Assembly: GCF_001467025.1 (NCBI RefSeq)
Contig: NZ_LNXV01000004.1
Location: forward strand, 209,264-273,263
Direction: 5' to 3'
Source: Legionella brunensis
GTDB lineage: Bacteria; Pseudomonadota; Gammaproteobacteria; Legionellales; Legionellaceae
Length of the DNA stretch: 64,000 nucleotides
Numbering within the stretch: the first letter of the stretch is position 1; every line of letters begins with the position of its first letter. Positions 28,006 through 38,700 of the stretch are shown piece by piece. The notes under the pieces are model-generated. The model was not told where the DNA came from. It searched no databases and saw only the letters and a list, made by a program, of their open reading frames with translations. Made by a program: the position numbers and the translations under genes.

Positions 28006-29418
28006 TTAATCGACGTAATGATCAGGATGGGTTTTATCAAAGGCTTCTTCATGTTTTTTGGCAAACCACCAGGGTAAAACCACAAACAAGAATAATCCAC
28101 CCACTAAAAAAAGTTCAAAAAAATAGATATTATTAATTGGAATCTGTGTAGGAGGAACAAAACCAATTAGCATTGCCCCCACGCAACATATAATTCCAAT
28201 ACTTGCAACTAACCACATCATGGCATTCCCACCTGGAATTTTATAACTGCGTGGCTTATCAGGCTGGCTATAGCGTAACTTTATAGCAGCTGAGAACATA
28301 AAAACATACACTAACAAGGCCATTTGTGCGCTAAGATCACTTAATAACCAATAAGCAGCGTTAATGGAATCAAATAAAATAAAAACGGAGCTTAAAAGAG
28401 AAAAAATAACGCCCTGTGTAATTAAAATAGCCACGGGGGCTCCGTATCGATTAACTTTAGCAAATACCTCCGGTAAAGAGCCATCTTGTGCCGACACTAA
28501 CAAGCCTTTTGTAGGGCCTATAATCCAAGCTGAAACCCCACTTAAGCCACCAAGAATAATTAGTATAGCGATAACGGCTGTCATCCATGGGAGGTGGTAA
28601 GCTTTGAAAAATACTGCATAGGCATCAATCAATCCAGAGACAACACTGAGCTGTTGATTAGGCACAACAATGACGATGGCTAAGGAGCCAAAGACGAGGG
28701 TTGCAAAAATAATGAGAGCTGAATATAGCATGGCCCGCGGATAGTCACGCTGTGGATTCTTAACTTCTTCGGCGTGAACTGCAGACATTTCCATACCGAG
28801 TAATCCAAATAATACGGCGGAAAAGAGCGATAAGTTGCCAATTGAGCTGAAGTCAGGAAGCCATGTAGAGGGCATATCCGCTGAAATTGGTCGACCTTGC
28901 AGCAACCAAATTGCCCCTAAAATACTAACTCCAAGCATTGGCAAAATGGTACCAAAGCCTGCCCCTATAATGCTGACAATGCTTGATACTCGCATACCAA
29001 AACAATTTAATAGCGTAAATACCCAGAATAGGGAAAGTGCCGTCCCTAGTAAGTAAAATTTATTATTGGCCAACTGTGGAGCAAAAAGGTAAGAGAAGGT
29101 TGCGGCAATAAATGCAAGTATGGTGGGATACCAAACGACATTGTAGATCCATTGTAGCCAAATGGTTATAAAACCTGCTCGCCGACCAAAAGCTTCACGA
29201 ACCCAAACGTACAAACCACCAGTGTTAGGATAAGCAGTTGCCAACTCTGCCGCAACCAGGGCAACAGGAATAAAAAAAGTAAAAGCAGCAACAAGATAAT
29301 ACGAGATTAAAGGCAGACCTAATTTTGCGCTCATAGGAAGCGTTCTTAGGCTATCTACTGCAATGACGTTAATCATAACCAACGAAAAAACAGATAAAAC
29401 CTTTCTTGAAGGATGCAT
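28006..29418 (-). CDS. APC-family amino-acid permease / antiporter
   Basis: Inner-membrane transporter of the amino acid-polyamine-organocation superfamily, 470 aa, about 12 membrane helices. It most resembles the glutamate:GABA antiporter (GadC-like) branch: helix 1 contains V-F-S-L-V-M-I-N-V-I-A-V-D-S-L-R, and the helix 6 region reads LFGLLGMEMSAVHAEEVKNP. AAGGA precedes the ATG. Neighbouring putA and the AST operon suggest it imports or exchanges amino acids; the substrate cannot be read from the sequence. Confidence 0.85.
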   Translation of the reverse strand: MHPSRKVLSVFSLVMINVIAVDSLRTLPMSAKLGLPLISYYLVAAFTFFIPVALVAAELATAYPNTGGLYVWVREAFGRRAGFITIWLQWIYNVVWYPTILAFIAATFSYLFAPQLANNKFYLLGTALSLFWVFTLLNCFGMRVSSIVSIIGAGFGTILPMLGVSILGAIWLLQGRPISADMPSTWLPDFSSIGNLSLFSAVLFGLLGMEMSAVHAEEVKNPQRDYPRAMLYSALIIFATLVFGSLAIVIVVPNQQLSVVSGLIDAYAVFFKAYHLPWMTAVIAILIILGGLSGVSAWIIGPTKGLLVSAQDGSLPEVFAKVNRYGAPVAILITQGVIFSLLSSVFILFDSINAAYWLLSDLSAQMALLVYVFMFSAAIKLRYSQPDKPRSYKIPGGNAMMWLVASIGIICCVGAMLIGFVPPTQIPINNIYFFELFLVGGLFLFVVLPWWFAKKHEEAFDKTHPDHYVD

Positions 29419-29605
29419 GCGAAATCCTTAATGGATACCAGAAAAATTGGTGATGAATGACGATATCATGCAGACAATTAAGCTAAAATTTGTAAGCGGC
29501 AAAATTTAGCAGCTTAGTCATATAAAATCAATTAGTCTGCAGTATAAGAGCCAAATTGTTTTTAAAAATTCCTTGAAATTTCAATCTTTGTAGTGAGGAG
29601 TATAC

Positions 29606-29643
29606 GTTGTGCGATCCCGGGGGGGACTGAGGGATCCCACAAC
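29606..29643. repeat. GC-rich 13-base inverted repeat downstream of acnA
   Basis: Arms GTTGTGCGATCCC (29606-29618) and GGGATCCCACAAC (29631-29643) pair at 12 of 13 positions around a loop that begins with a run of seven Gs (29619-29625). It is very GC-rich in an AT-rich genome and has no T-tract on either strand. It may terminate acnA or be a copy of a dispersed palindromic element. Confidence 0.6.
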
Positions 29644-29658
29644 GGCAGAGTGCTTAGC

Positions 29659-32331
29659 TTACATTAGATTACGAAGTACATACTGTAAAATCCCACCATT
29701 ACGGTAATACCCTAATTCATTAGTGGTATCTATGCGGCATATAACTTCAATTTTTTCTTGAGTACCATCTAACCGCTCGATGAGCATCGGTAACTTGGCA
29801 CCAGGTTTTAATGAGTCATTTACATCAATACTAATTCGCTCAGTACCGTCTAACCCTAGAGTTAAGCGACTGGTACCTTCCTGAAATTGTAAAGGTAATA
29901 CACCCATACCAATCAAGTTAGAACGATGAATACGTTCAAAACTTTCAGTGATAACAGCTTTGACGCCTAATAAATTAGTACCTTTAGCAGCCCAATCTCG
30001 AGAAGAACCCGTACCGTATTCTTTCCCAGCAATTACCACTAAGGATTCATTTTGCTTTTGATAAAGCATCGATGCATCATAAATAGACATTACTTCGTTA
30101 GAAGGAATATAACGTGTAACTCCGCCTTCAATTCCAGGAGTCATTTCATTACGAATGCGAATATTTGCAAAAGTTCCTCGCATCATAACTTCATGATTCC
30201 CTCGTCTTGAACCATAAGAATTAAAATCAGCTTCACTAACACCTTTGGATTTTAGATATAAACCGGCGGGTGAATTTGATTTAATGGAGCCAGCTGGGGA
30301 AATATGGTCAGTAGTAATTGAATCACCTAATAATGCTAGGACATAGGCTCTCTTAATTGGCTTAATCGAGTCAGGTTTTGTTGAGAGATTTTCAAAGAAA
30401 GGTGGGTGCTGGATATAAGTAGAGTCAGCATTCCAACGATAAGTTGAATCACTACCTGTCTGAATTTCTTGCCAATTAGCATCTCCTTTAAATACTTCAG
30501 CGTATTCTTTACGGAACATAGTTCTAGTTACCTTGGCAACTTCAGAAGCTACTTCGGCATTGGTTGGCCAAATGTCTTTAAGGAAAACATCTTTACCATC
30601 CGTATCTTGACCAATGGGATCATTGCTTAAATCAATGCTAGTTGTACCGCATAGTGCATAGGCAACAACGAGAGGAGGAGAGGCTAACCAGTTAGCACGA
30701 ACTTGTGGATGTACTCTGCCTTCGAAATTACGGTTACCAGAAAGAACAGAGCAAACAACAAGATCATTGTCGTTTACACAATCAGAAATAACATCTGGTA
30801 AAGGTCCAGAATTACCAATACAAGTAGTACAACCATAGCCTACAAGGTTAAAACCTAAGTCATCCAAATAGCGTTGCAAACCTGCATTCTTTAAGTAGTC
30901 GGTTACTACTTTTGAGCCTGGGGCTAGAGAAGATTTAACCCAAGGCTTACGTTTCAACCCTCGCTCAATAGCTTTTTTAGCAACCAAACCTGCTGCCATA
31001 AGAACACTGGGGTTGGAAGTGTTGGTGCAGCTAGTTATTGCAGCAATCACGATGTTCCCATGCTGCATTTCATAATCATGATTTTTTACAGGGAATTTTT
31101 TATTTTTTTCAATGCCTTTACCAACTTCCTTCAAAAACACGTCAAAGGCTTCAGGAAGTGATTTTAAATTAACTTTATCTTGTGGTCGCTTGGGTCCAGC
31201 AAGAGAGGGCTCAACTGTCGTTAAATCTAGGTTTAGTGTATCGGTAAACACAGGATCTTCTGTCTCTTTGTCATACCACAAACCTTGGGCTTTACAATAA
31301 TTCTCAACCAGAGCGACTGTATGAGGATCACGTCCGGTTAATTCCAAATAACGTAAGGTTTCTTTATCTACCGGGAAAAAGCCACAGGTAGCGCCGTATT
31401 CTGGTGCCATATTGGAAATGGTTGCTCTATCAGCGAGAGGGAGATCCGCAAGGCCAGGTCCATAAAATTCAACAAATTTCCCCACAACTCCTTTTTTGCG
31501 AAGCATTTGAGTCACTGTTAGTACCAAATCTGTTGCAGTAATTCCCTCTCTAAGCTTACCCGTTAATTTAAAGCCCACTACTTCAGGGATTAGCATGGAA
31601 ACGGGTTGACCTAGCATAGCTGCTTCAGCTTCAATTCCACCAACTCCCCAGCCTAATACTCCCAAGCCGTTAATCATGGTTGTATGCGAATCTGTTCCTA
31701 CAAGCGTATCAGGGTAAGCATAATGCTGGCCATTGTCTTCACTTGACCAAACAGTCTTGCCTAAATATTCAAGGTTTACTTGGTGGCAAATACCAGTACC
31801 TGGAGGAACTACTTGAAAGTTTGCAAATGCTTTTTGTCCCCAGCGTAGGAACTCGTAACGTTCTTTATTTCGTTTAATTTCAATTGCCGTATTAATTTCA
31901 AGTGCATCGGGGCTTGCAAATTTGTCTACCATGACGGAGTGGTCAATAACTAAATCAACGGGAGAAAGGGGAGAAATGCGTTCAGGATTGCCTCCTAGCT
32001 TTGCAAGAGCATCACGCATCGCTGCTAAATCGACTACCGCTGGCACGCCCGTAAAGTCCTGCATAAGCACTCTGGCTGGACGATAAGCAATCTCATGTTG
32101 TGAGGTTCTGGTTGTGAGCCATTCTGCGATTGCTTTAATGTCGCCTGTAGTTACAGTAGTCCCATCTTCAAAGCGTAGCAAATTCTCAAACAATACTTTT
32201 AGAGAATAGGGCAAACGATTAATTCCGGGGAAATGATTTTTCTCCGCCTCTTTAAGACTGAAGTATTTATATACTTTGCCGTCTATAGATAATTGAGATT
32301 CAGTTGCAAGACTATCTTGACCCACTTTCAT
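29659..32331 (-). CDS. acnA: Aconitate hydratase A
   Basis: TCA-cycle iron-sulfur enzyme isomerising citrate to isocitrate. 890 aa, the AcnA/IRP type length. [4Fe-4S] ligands are the Cys of SCTNTSNP (about residue 436) and the two in [12 protein letters not shown] (about 502-505). G-T-D-S-H-T-T-M and the C-terminal swivel-domain [10 protein letters not shown] loop are present. TGGAG precedes the ATG. AcnA is the stress-stable aconitase in many proteobacteria and can act as an iron-responsive RNA-binding protein. Confidence 0.97.
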   Translation of the reverse strand: MKVGQDSLATESQLSIDGKVYKYFSLKEAEKNHFPGINRLPYSLKVLFENLLRFEDGTTVTTGDIKAIAEWLTTRTSQHEIAYRPARVLMQDFTGVPAVVDLAAMRDALAKLGGNPERISPLSPVDLVIDHSVMVDKFASPDALEINTAIEIKRNKERYEFLRWGQKAFANFQVVPPGTGICHQVNLEYLGKTVWSSEDNGQHYAYPDTLVGTDSHTTMINGLGVLGWGVGGIEAEAAMLGQPVSMLIPEVVGFKLTGKLREGITATDLVLTVTQMLRKKGVVGKFVEFYGPGLADLPLADRATISNMAPEYGATCGFFPVDKETLRYLELTGRDPHTVALVENYCKAQGLWYDKETEDPVFTDTLNLDLTTVEPSLAGPKRPQDKVNLKSLPEAFDVFLKEVGKGIEKNKKFPVKNHDYEMQHGNIVIAAITSCTNTSNPSVLMAAGLVAKKAIERGLKRKPWVKSSLAPGSKVVTDYLKNAGLQRYLDDLGFNLVGYGCTTCIGNSGPLPDVISDCVNDNDLVVCSVLSGNRNFEGRVHPQVRANWLASPPLVVAYALCGTTSIDLSNDPIGQDTDGKDVFLKDIWPTNAEVASEVAKVTRTMFRKEYAEVFKGDANWQEIQTGSDSTYRWNADSTYIQHPPFFENLSTKPDSIKPIKRAYVLALLGDSITTDHISPAGSIKSNSPAGLYLKSKGVSEADFNSYGSRRGNHEVMMRGTFANIRIRNEMTPGIEGGVTRYIPSNEVMSIYDASMLYQKQNESLVVIAGKEYGTGSSRDWAAKGTNLLGVKAVITESFERIHRSNLIGMGVLPLQFQEGTSRLTLGLDGTERISIDVNDSLKPGAKLPMLIERLDGTQEKIEVICRIDTTNELGYYRNGGILQYVLRNLM

Positions 32332-32370
32332 ATACCAACTCCATTGAGTTCAAAACGCTAATCATAGCTG

Positions 32371-32419
32371 AAATAAAGCAAGTTTTCATGAGGCAAGAGA
32401 GAGCTTGCTTTATTTTTTT
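32371..32419. terminator. Intrinsic terminator between acnA and its upstream neighbour
   Basis: Perfect 12-base arms AAATAAAGCAAG (32371-32382) and CTTGCTTTATTT (32404-32415) with a 21-base loop; four more Ts follow on the plus strand and an A-run mirrors them. On the minus strand it would end the 32441-33070 transcript before acnA. Confidence 0.75.
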
Positions 32420-32440
32420 GTTACACAGAATCTCACGGAA

Positions 32441-33070
32441 TCAATGGACCATTGCTAAGTTGGTTGAATCTGGGTCATTTTGAGCGATATGTGGGTTATC
32501 AGACTCTAATAATTCTCTGGGGTATAAATTGGAAAGAACCTCATTAAATAATTGGTCCTCTTCTTTTTTAACTTGCATTTGGTTTGGTAATGTTTCAGCT
32601 AAAGCATAAAAGGCGGTAGGGAGGAGAGTTGAGAGGGTAATCCCAAGGGCTATTATCCCAACTGGCACACTAAATGGAAGAGTAATTAAGCTTAAAACCA
32701 AGGCAGCTATGCTTGCTTTTAAAAGAGCATTGTTTACTTCATCAAATAGAGTAAAAGAATAACAGCCATTATCACCACCAATGTGACGATAATCAGAAGA
32801 AGAGTAGTAATTTCTAATTAACTCAGGAATATCTTCTGGTGAATTAATACAATTCATTAATGTATTGGCGAAAAGAGCGTAGCAAAGAAGAATCGCTTCT
32901 TTTTCTGATGTGCGTTTAGACAAGGTAATTTGATGTTGGAAGATCCATTGTTTTTGAGTGATAAGTTTAGCAATCTCACTTTGATGCTTGAAATGCGTGA
33001 GTATAGTTGAAATTAAAGTATCAATTTGGCTTTCTTTTACTTTAGGTTTTTGCATAAAAAAAGTTAGCAT
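32441..33070 (-). CDS. Hypothetical protein with a membrane hairpin
   Basis: 209 aa, no recognised family. A soluble N-terminal part of about 110 residues leads into two hydrophobic stretches (about 117-137 and 140-162: A-A-L-V-L-S-L-I-T-L-P-F-S-V-P-V-G-I-I-A-L-G). A soluble acidic tail ends the protein. Its layout echoes the 27133-27909 protein, but no sequence similarity is obvious by eye. It is separated from acnA by a terminator, so it is probably its own unit. Confidence 0.6.
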   Translation of the reverse strand: MLTFFMQKPKVKESQIDTLISTILTHFKHQSEIAKLITQKQWIFQHQITLSKRTSEKEAILLCYALFANTLMNCINSPEDIPELIRNYYSSSDYRHIGGDNGCYSFTLFDEVNNALLKASIAALVLSLITLPFSVPVGIIALGITLSTLLPTAFYALAETLPNQMQVKKEEDQLFNEVLSNLYPRELLESDNPHIAQNDPDSTNLAMVH

Positions 33071-33252
33071 AAAGTTCGTCCTTATCCATGATTTTCAATT
33101 GAGACTAGCATGCGCAGAAAAGTTGAAAATTTCTTTTACACCCAGGAAATAATTTTTAACAAAACAGATAAACAGGTTGGCTTATGTAGCCTATATTCGA
33201 ACTTTTTTTGGGCATGGATTTTAAGGGATTTTTAGGTTGAGATGGTCAGATT

Positions 33253-33269
33253 TTTAGATTTAATCTAAA
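33253..33269. promoter_or_regulatory. Palindrome upstream of the fliK sigma-54 promoter
   Basis: TTTAGATT, one base, AATCTAAA: eight-base perfect arms centred about 76 bases before the predicted fliK start. The position suits an enhancer for a sigma-54 activator such as FleQ, but the sequence is not a known FleQ site to me. Confidence 0.35.
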
Positions 33270-33309
33270 CTATTTAAAGATGGCTTTGTTTCCTATAATT
33301 TATTGAATA

Positions 33310-33326
33310 TTGGTACATATTTTGCA
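33310..33326 (+). promoter_or_regulatory. Sigma-54 promoter of fliK
   Basis: TTGGTAC-N6-TTGCA with GG (33312-33313) and GC (33324-33325) exactly ten bases apart, the invariant -24/-12 spacing of RpoN promoters. The predicted start near 33337 is about 19 bases before the fliK ATG, leaving room for its GGGAG ribosome site. Confidence 0.8.
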
Positions 33327-33355
33327 AGAAGCTGTTGAAAACAGGGAGTTAAAAG

Positions 33356-34735
33356 ATGATTGATTTGCTTCAATTGACCTCAATGCAGCAAACTGCAACA
33401 GAAATGGACATCAAGCTTCATTGTGAGGGGCAAGCACAAGATGCACAAGGAAATGCCGATTTTACGGCCTTGATGACTCAACTTCTAGTCAGTGAAGAAG
33501 TAAGAGTAGACAAAGCCACCACTACTGCTAATAAGATTATGGCAGGTGAAGAGGCCTTAAATATTAAAGAATTAAACGCAGATCTAACTGAGGAAGAGTT
33601 GTCTTCTACGCAATCTTTAGCTGAGCCAAAAATACAACTCAATAGCAATACTCTCGAAAAAGAAAATCATGATAGTGATATTTCTATAAATGCTAATATT
33701 TCATTAATTGAATTTGATGATACAATCTTTGAGTTATCTGACAATAAATTTACTATTAATAAAGACAATAGTGATGGTTTAATTTTAAAAAAATATAAGG
33801 AAGAGATAGAAGAAATATCTTCTGACATATTGTCTGATTTGAGTAAAGATAAAATAAATTCAGAGCCAGTTGTTGCTGTTAATGAGTGCAATAGTGGGGA
33901 GAATTTTAATGTGGAAACTGAGATAATAGAGGTGGCCCAGTTTCAGCCTGTTTTAGAACTAAAGCAACCTGGGATAGAAATTATTGACTCTAAGCCTTCC
34001 ATGGAAAATAAAAATGGTGAAGAAGTAATTACAGATCCGAAGAATGCGAGCAGCGTTCATTTACAAAAAGAAAATTCGCATCAAAATTTACCAATAAAAA
34101 TATCGACAGATCACCAGGTAGTCTTGGAAAACTCTCCCGAGAAGCCTGTAAATCCTTTAATGAATACAGACAATGTTTCTGAGTTTAAAACCTTACTGGA
34201 CATGGCAAATCCAGCTATTGATGAAAACAGGGAAGCTGCTAATACCTCTACACTACATTCCGTTACGCATAATGAGCTTAAAGGTTCTGCTTCTCGCGAG
34301 ATAGCGAGCCCCAAAACGCTAAATATCCCATCGAGTGTCTCCAGCTCTGATTGGGGGGGAAAATTTACCCAACAAGTGGTATGGTTGGGGCAACAAAAAA
34401 TTAAAACAGCAATTATCAAGCTGAATCCACAAGAATTGGGGCCATTAGAGGTAAATATTAAACTAGTTAAAGATTCGGCCAGTATCAACATTACTGCTCA
34501 TACGACACAAGTGCGTGACTTAATTGAGCAAAACGTCCCGAAGCTACGAGAAATGATGTCTGAACAAGGAATTAATCTTTCTCAAGTTAATATTGAATCG
34601 AATAACCACCCGCGTCATTTTTCTTCACGACCCTATGAACCCATATCAAAAGAAAATGAGGCTGATATAGAGCAAGCACTAACGACACCTGTAGTTCACT
34701 CCAAAATCAGGGGAATCGTTGATTATTTTGCATAA
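33356..34735 (+). CDS. fliK: Flagellar hook-length control protein FliK
   Basis: Exported molecular ruler that sets hook length and triggers the switch of FlhB specificity. 459 aa. The N-terminal 320 residues are low-complexity and acidic (Asn/Glu/Ser-rich), usual for the ruler part. The conserved C-terminal domain (about 330-420) shows the A-I-I-K-L-N-P-Q-E-L-G-P-L-E-V-N-I pattern and an A-H-T-T-Q-V-R-D-L-I-E-Q helix. GGGAG precedes the ATG and a sigma-54 promoter lies upstream. No other flagellar gene is in the window. Confidence 0.93.
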   Translation: MIDLLQLTSMQQTATEMDIKLHCEGQAQDAQGNADFTALMTQLLVSEEVRVDKATTTANKIMAGEEALNIKELNADLTEEELSSTQSLAEPKIQLNSNTLEKENHDSDISINANISLIEFDDTIFELSDNKFTINKDNSDGLILKKYKEEIEEISSDILSDLSKDKINSEPVVAVNECNSGENFNVETEIIEVAQFQPVLELKQPGIEIIDSKPSMENKNGEEVITDPKNASSVHLQKENSHQNLPIKISTDHQVVLENSPEKPVNPLMNTDNVSEFKTLLDMANPAIDENREAANTSTLHSVTHNELKGSASREIASPKTLNIPSSVSSSDWGGKFTQQVVWLGQQKIKTAIIKLNPQELGPLEVNIKLVKDSASINITAHTTQVRDLIEQNVPKLREMMSEQGINLSQVNIESNNHPRHFSSRPYEPISKENEADIEQALTTPVVHSKIRGIVDYFA

Positions 34736-34763
34736 TTTTGCAAAATATTTCCTAGTATTTTAT

Positions 34764-34792
34764 AACAGTCCTGCGTATGAGCCAGGACTGTT
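34764..34792. terminator. Hairpin between fliK and the convergent small gene
   Basis: Perfect 10-base stem AACAGTCCTG / CAGGACTGTT (34764-34773, 34783-34792) with a nine-base loop. No long T-tract follows, so efficiency is uncertain; it serves two convergent genes. Confidence 0.6.
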
Positions 34793-34799
34793 GAACCCT

Positions 34800-35150
34800 T
34801 TAAATACAACGTTTTACACAACGGATAATAAAACCATTCCATGAGTTTATAAGACAACTTTTCTGGCAACGATGGCCATGACGGTAATAATAGGTGTGCC
34901 AACCTGTCCAATATAGATTATGAGGGCGGTAGTATCTTGGTCCCCATCGTCCGTGTCTCCACGGTCCCCAATAACGTCCAGGATAAGAATCATAGACGTA
35001 AAAATAAGCTAATTGCATGGGATTGGCACTTGAAGTTCCGTGTGTTGGGGTTGCTGCCTGTACATTACTTGAGAAACCAATGGCTATAAAAATCAATGAA
35101 GCAATTAAAATAGGTAGCAACCTAAGCTGTTTAGCAGAACAATTATTCAT
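34800..35150 (-). CDS. Small exported Trp/Tyr/Arg/Gly-rich protein
   Basis: 116 aa from ATG 35150, which has AAGGA seven bases upstream; an in-frame ATG at 35165 lacks one. A signal peptide covers about residues 1-33, ending V-Q-A. The mature part is rich in Tyr, Trp, Arg, His and Gly (Y-P-G-R-Y-W-G-P-W-R-H-G-R-W-G) with four Cys near the C-terminus that could form disulphides. No function is known to me. Confidence 0.65.
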   Translation of the reverse strand: MNNCSAKQLRLLPILIASLIFIAIGFSSNVQAATPTHGTSSANPMQLAYFYVYDSYPGRYWGPWRHGRWGPRYYRPHNLYWTGWHTYYYRHGHRCQKSCLINSWNGFIIRCVKRCI

Positions 35151-35294
35151 ATATTTGTCCTTCATTTAGATTGTCCAATTTAAATTATAGTCTATCGGTG
35201 GTAGCCAACTAAAATGAGGCCTGGGTTTTTTAGGAGGTAAAGTAGTATATTTCAAGATATGATAATCATTCTTAATGCTTTCTAGGTGATAATT

Positions 35295-35729
35295 GTGAGT
35301 AAGAAAATTCCAGGGCTTATTCTTTTTTTTATGCCCATTTTCATAAGTGTTGTAGCGTTTTCTTCTTCAGTAAGTATTCCCATCTGTCCTGAAAAAATTC
35401 AAGTTTCAGAAAGGGTGATACTTCCCCCATCAGGATGGGAACTATTGGCGAAGGAACCTAACTATTTTCTTGAGGGTATTTCTATCTACGCAGGTCATCC
35501 TAAAGAATTGGCGAGCCTGAAACCTGATTTTGCAAGTAAAGGGAAAGCAAAATGGTCTTTTGCCGCCAATGACACAATTTATGTTGTTTGCGAATACAAC
35601 GAAACAAGCATTCGTCTGACTAAACAATTGCCAGAAAAAATAATTTCTTGCGAAGTTATTTATGATCAAATGGTACAAAGTACAAAAGGGTTTATCCCTA
35701 AACACCTCAATTGTTATAAAGAGAATTGA
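35295..35729 (+). CDS. STY0301-like periplasmic protein
   Basis: 144 aa from GTG 35295, chosen because AGGTGA lies five bases before it; a GTG at 35286 is the alternative. A signal peptide of about 25 residues is followed by C-P-x-x-I-x-V, a W-x-x-L region, then C-E-Y-N-x-T-x-x-x-L-T-K-x-L-P and a final Cys pair. This pattern matches the STY0301 family of small secreted proteins of unknown role. Function unknown. Confidence 0.7.
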   Translation: MSKKIPGLILFFMPIFISVVAFSSSVSIPICPEKIQVSERVILPPSGWELLAKEPNYFLEGISIYAGHPKELASLKPDFASKGKAKWSFAANDTIYVVCEYNETSIRLTKQLPEKIISCEVIYDQMVQSTKGFIPKHLNCYKEN

Positions 35730-35759
35730 TTACGAGTTAGCATTTTTCTTTTGGATCTT

Positions 35760-38700
35760 TTACAAAGAAGCCTCTAATTGGTTGATTTCTTCGACAAACT
35801 CATTACCTTGAGTTTGTTGAGAAAAGAAGTAGGATACTTTTTTATCGGCAAACTTTGAATAAAGCACCATTCCGGCCATGCCAAATACAACACCTGAGGC
35901 AAGGATTCCGACGATTGCCAAGCAAGTTCGTAGATACCTTTTCCAGGTTGGGTCGCGATGTAGGTTTAAATCATTTTCAATGCGTGTTAATGATTCTTTA
36001 AAGTTCTCCAATCTTTTGCTTGGGAAAGGAACGGCTTCTTTGTTTTCCAATCCTTGTTTCAGAGTTTGTACGGCATTAAATTTGAGAGCTATTTTTTTAT
36101 AGGCCTCTTTTGTCCTTTCATCCTCAGAATTACATGAAGGAAGCGGCTTGTTGATGTCGTGATTCACTATTTGAGGTTGAAGTTCGATTGCCTCGGCTAA
36201 TAAATGATTTAGATATTTATTGGTTAAGGGAAGAATCTTCTTGGTGATTAGCCATTCTGTATCTAATTCTGCTTGTGATTGCAGTTTCTCTATTTTCCGG
36301 CGTTGCTTTTCAGCTTCCCTATTTTGCTTTTGCAGTTGATCATTAAGTTGCTCAGCTTGCGATTGTAACTTTTGGACCTCATCACGAAGTTTTTTTAATC
36401 GGTCATTAAGTTGCTCAGCTTCTTGCTCTTTGGCTTGTTTAATGCGCTCAATTTCTTCGGACAGTTTCTGTTCTTGCTGTTCTAACTCAGAAATCCTTCC
36501 CTGCTTATTTTCCCAATCTTGAATTAAATCTTCCAATTCCGGGAAATGGGCTCCATTGGCAATGGCTTCTTTTTTAAGGTGTTCAAAGAAGGATGCGCTT
36601 ATACCTTCTGGCTTGACGTGTAAATCAATATTTTTTTCTTTAAGCAGTATCCCACCTATTTGGATGAGAGCAAGGCAGCGAAAGTTAAGCTGTTTACTAT
36701 CAATATCCAAGGACTTTGGAGCCAAAATGTTATTCAGTTCAGGACTGTCGTCACGCAAGGTTTTTGCTAACTCAAAAAGGTGCTCGAGCTGAGATAGATA
36801 CTCTTCTAATGTAGTATGATGAGCCTCGAAATGGCTTTGCAAAGGAGTTTTTTCATTGACAAGAATGGCATTAATTTTTGCTTTTTGATCAATCGATAAA
36901 CTTTTATCGACTCGAATTTGTTCAAGCGCTTCAGTCAATACGCTTTCTACATTTTCAATGTTAACTGGGGTTAATTCTTGCAAGCGCTTTTTGATAATGC
37001 GTAACTTTCCGGTTTCATCATCCTTAATGTCCAAGTTGCTCAAAAAATCCTCGAATGTAATGCTGAAACGCTCAGGGGGGGCTAAGAAAAATTCTATTCG
37101 ACGAGATAAGTCATCAGCTTGTCGGATTATTGATTGGTAATGAGTTTCAATCGTACCTTTTAACCCATTTTTTAAAAAGTCCTCGCATTTTTGGATAATC
37201 TCACGATTTGCTACAGAAAGTTGTTTATCGCCACTTAGATTGAGTGCTTCCTTTAATACATTAAATGGTTTTTGGATAGCCTCGCGTAGTTGCTTGTTTT
37301 CCTCTACAGATAAATTATTTCTTATATATTTTTGACTAATTAAATCAACAAAAATTGATAAGCCGTTAAAAAAGATTCCACGACCAGTAGGAGATTGAAT
37401 TAAGACCAATAACTTAGAGGGATTAATATTTTCCTTATTTCTCATTTCTGAAATAGTTTGCTCTAGTGCGTTGGTTATAGCGATTACTAAAACAGCCGGA
37501 TTGGCATCAGTTAAGCGATCAAGTTGGATGTAGTCACGTAAAAAGAGCATAGCGTGTTCTGAGTTGAGAAAACCGCCGTGTACTTGCGGAGCAACATCTG
37601 ACATGCTTCCGTGATTATGACTGCGGAAATGCACAAAGCGTTGTTTATCCTTTGTATATTGTGCGCCTAAATAGGCATATGAACCATTTGAAAAGGAGCG
37701 AAAAGCTTCATCATTTTTCTCTACTGCCAAATAATGCTGTAGCATCAAGTGATATCTGTCAGTTTCTTCTGTTTTTAAAAAGTTGTTTAGAACAGTATCA
37801 AGCCCTTGATGTTTAAGGTCGATATTGTAGTCTTTGGGGGGAAAGATCCCGGTTGTGCGATGGAAAAAGTGAAATAGCTTACATAACACTAGATCTTGAA
37901 TAGTTGTCGTATCTCTGTCGTTAACTTCAGCTGGTACTTCTTGAAGTTGCTGATTGTATCGATTACCACTTCCTGAGCCATGATGTCCTGGGATAACGCT
38001 AGGCTGCATCCCATTAGGAACAATTGGAGTAAAACAGCGAGTTCGCTCATCGCGGTATAATAATAATTCATAGTCATTACATTCTGGTTGGTGGAAAAAA
38101 CGCTCGTCATACCAACCAACACCCGGAATCTTCAAAAAGCCGCCTCCTGGTACTGGATCAATTAAAAAAGGGTTAATTTTTAATTGATTTAAGCGACTTA
38201 AAAGTTCTTTTCGTGATTCAGCACGGTCTTTTACCGTTTGTTTAAAAAACTTCTTCATTGCTGTACATGTATAGCTACAAGGACTTTCGCTTAGAATTTC
38301 AAATAATGCCTTATCGGGTTCTTCGGTCAAGGCTTTTTTAATCCGAGCTAACTCATTCATTACCAGAATTGATTCGACAGCTCCTCTACTGTGTGCCGAA
38401 ATTTGTAAACTTTCCTTTCCATTCGCAGCTGCTCGCAGGGCAAGGAAAACCCCTTGAGCAATACGCTCGCCTACTTCGCTGCCTAAAGTGGTCGGGCCGT
38501 TTACAACATCGACTGAAGGGGAGTAATAAGATAAGGGTGCATCCGTCCTTATAACTTCATCTTCTTCTCCTAGAATCTTAACAACAGCTTGAGCAGCATA
38601 AGACAGTGTCTCTCCTCGTTCATAAGATTTACTTTCTGTAGGGTCTTTAAGAGAAATTGTGGGCTCTTCTGTAAATACAGTGTCGGTGCCTAATAAAAAT

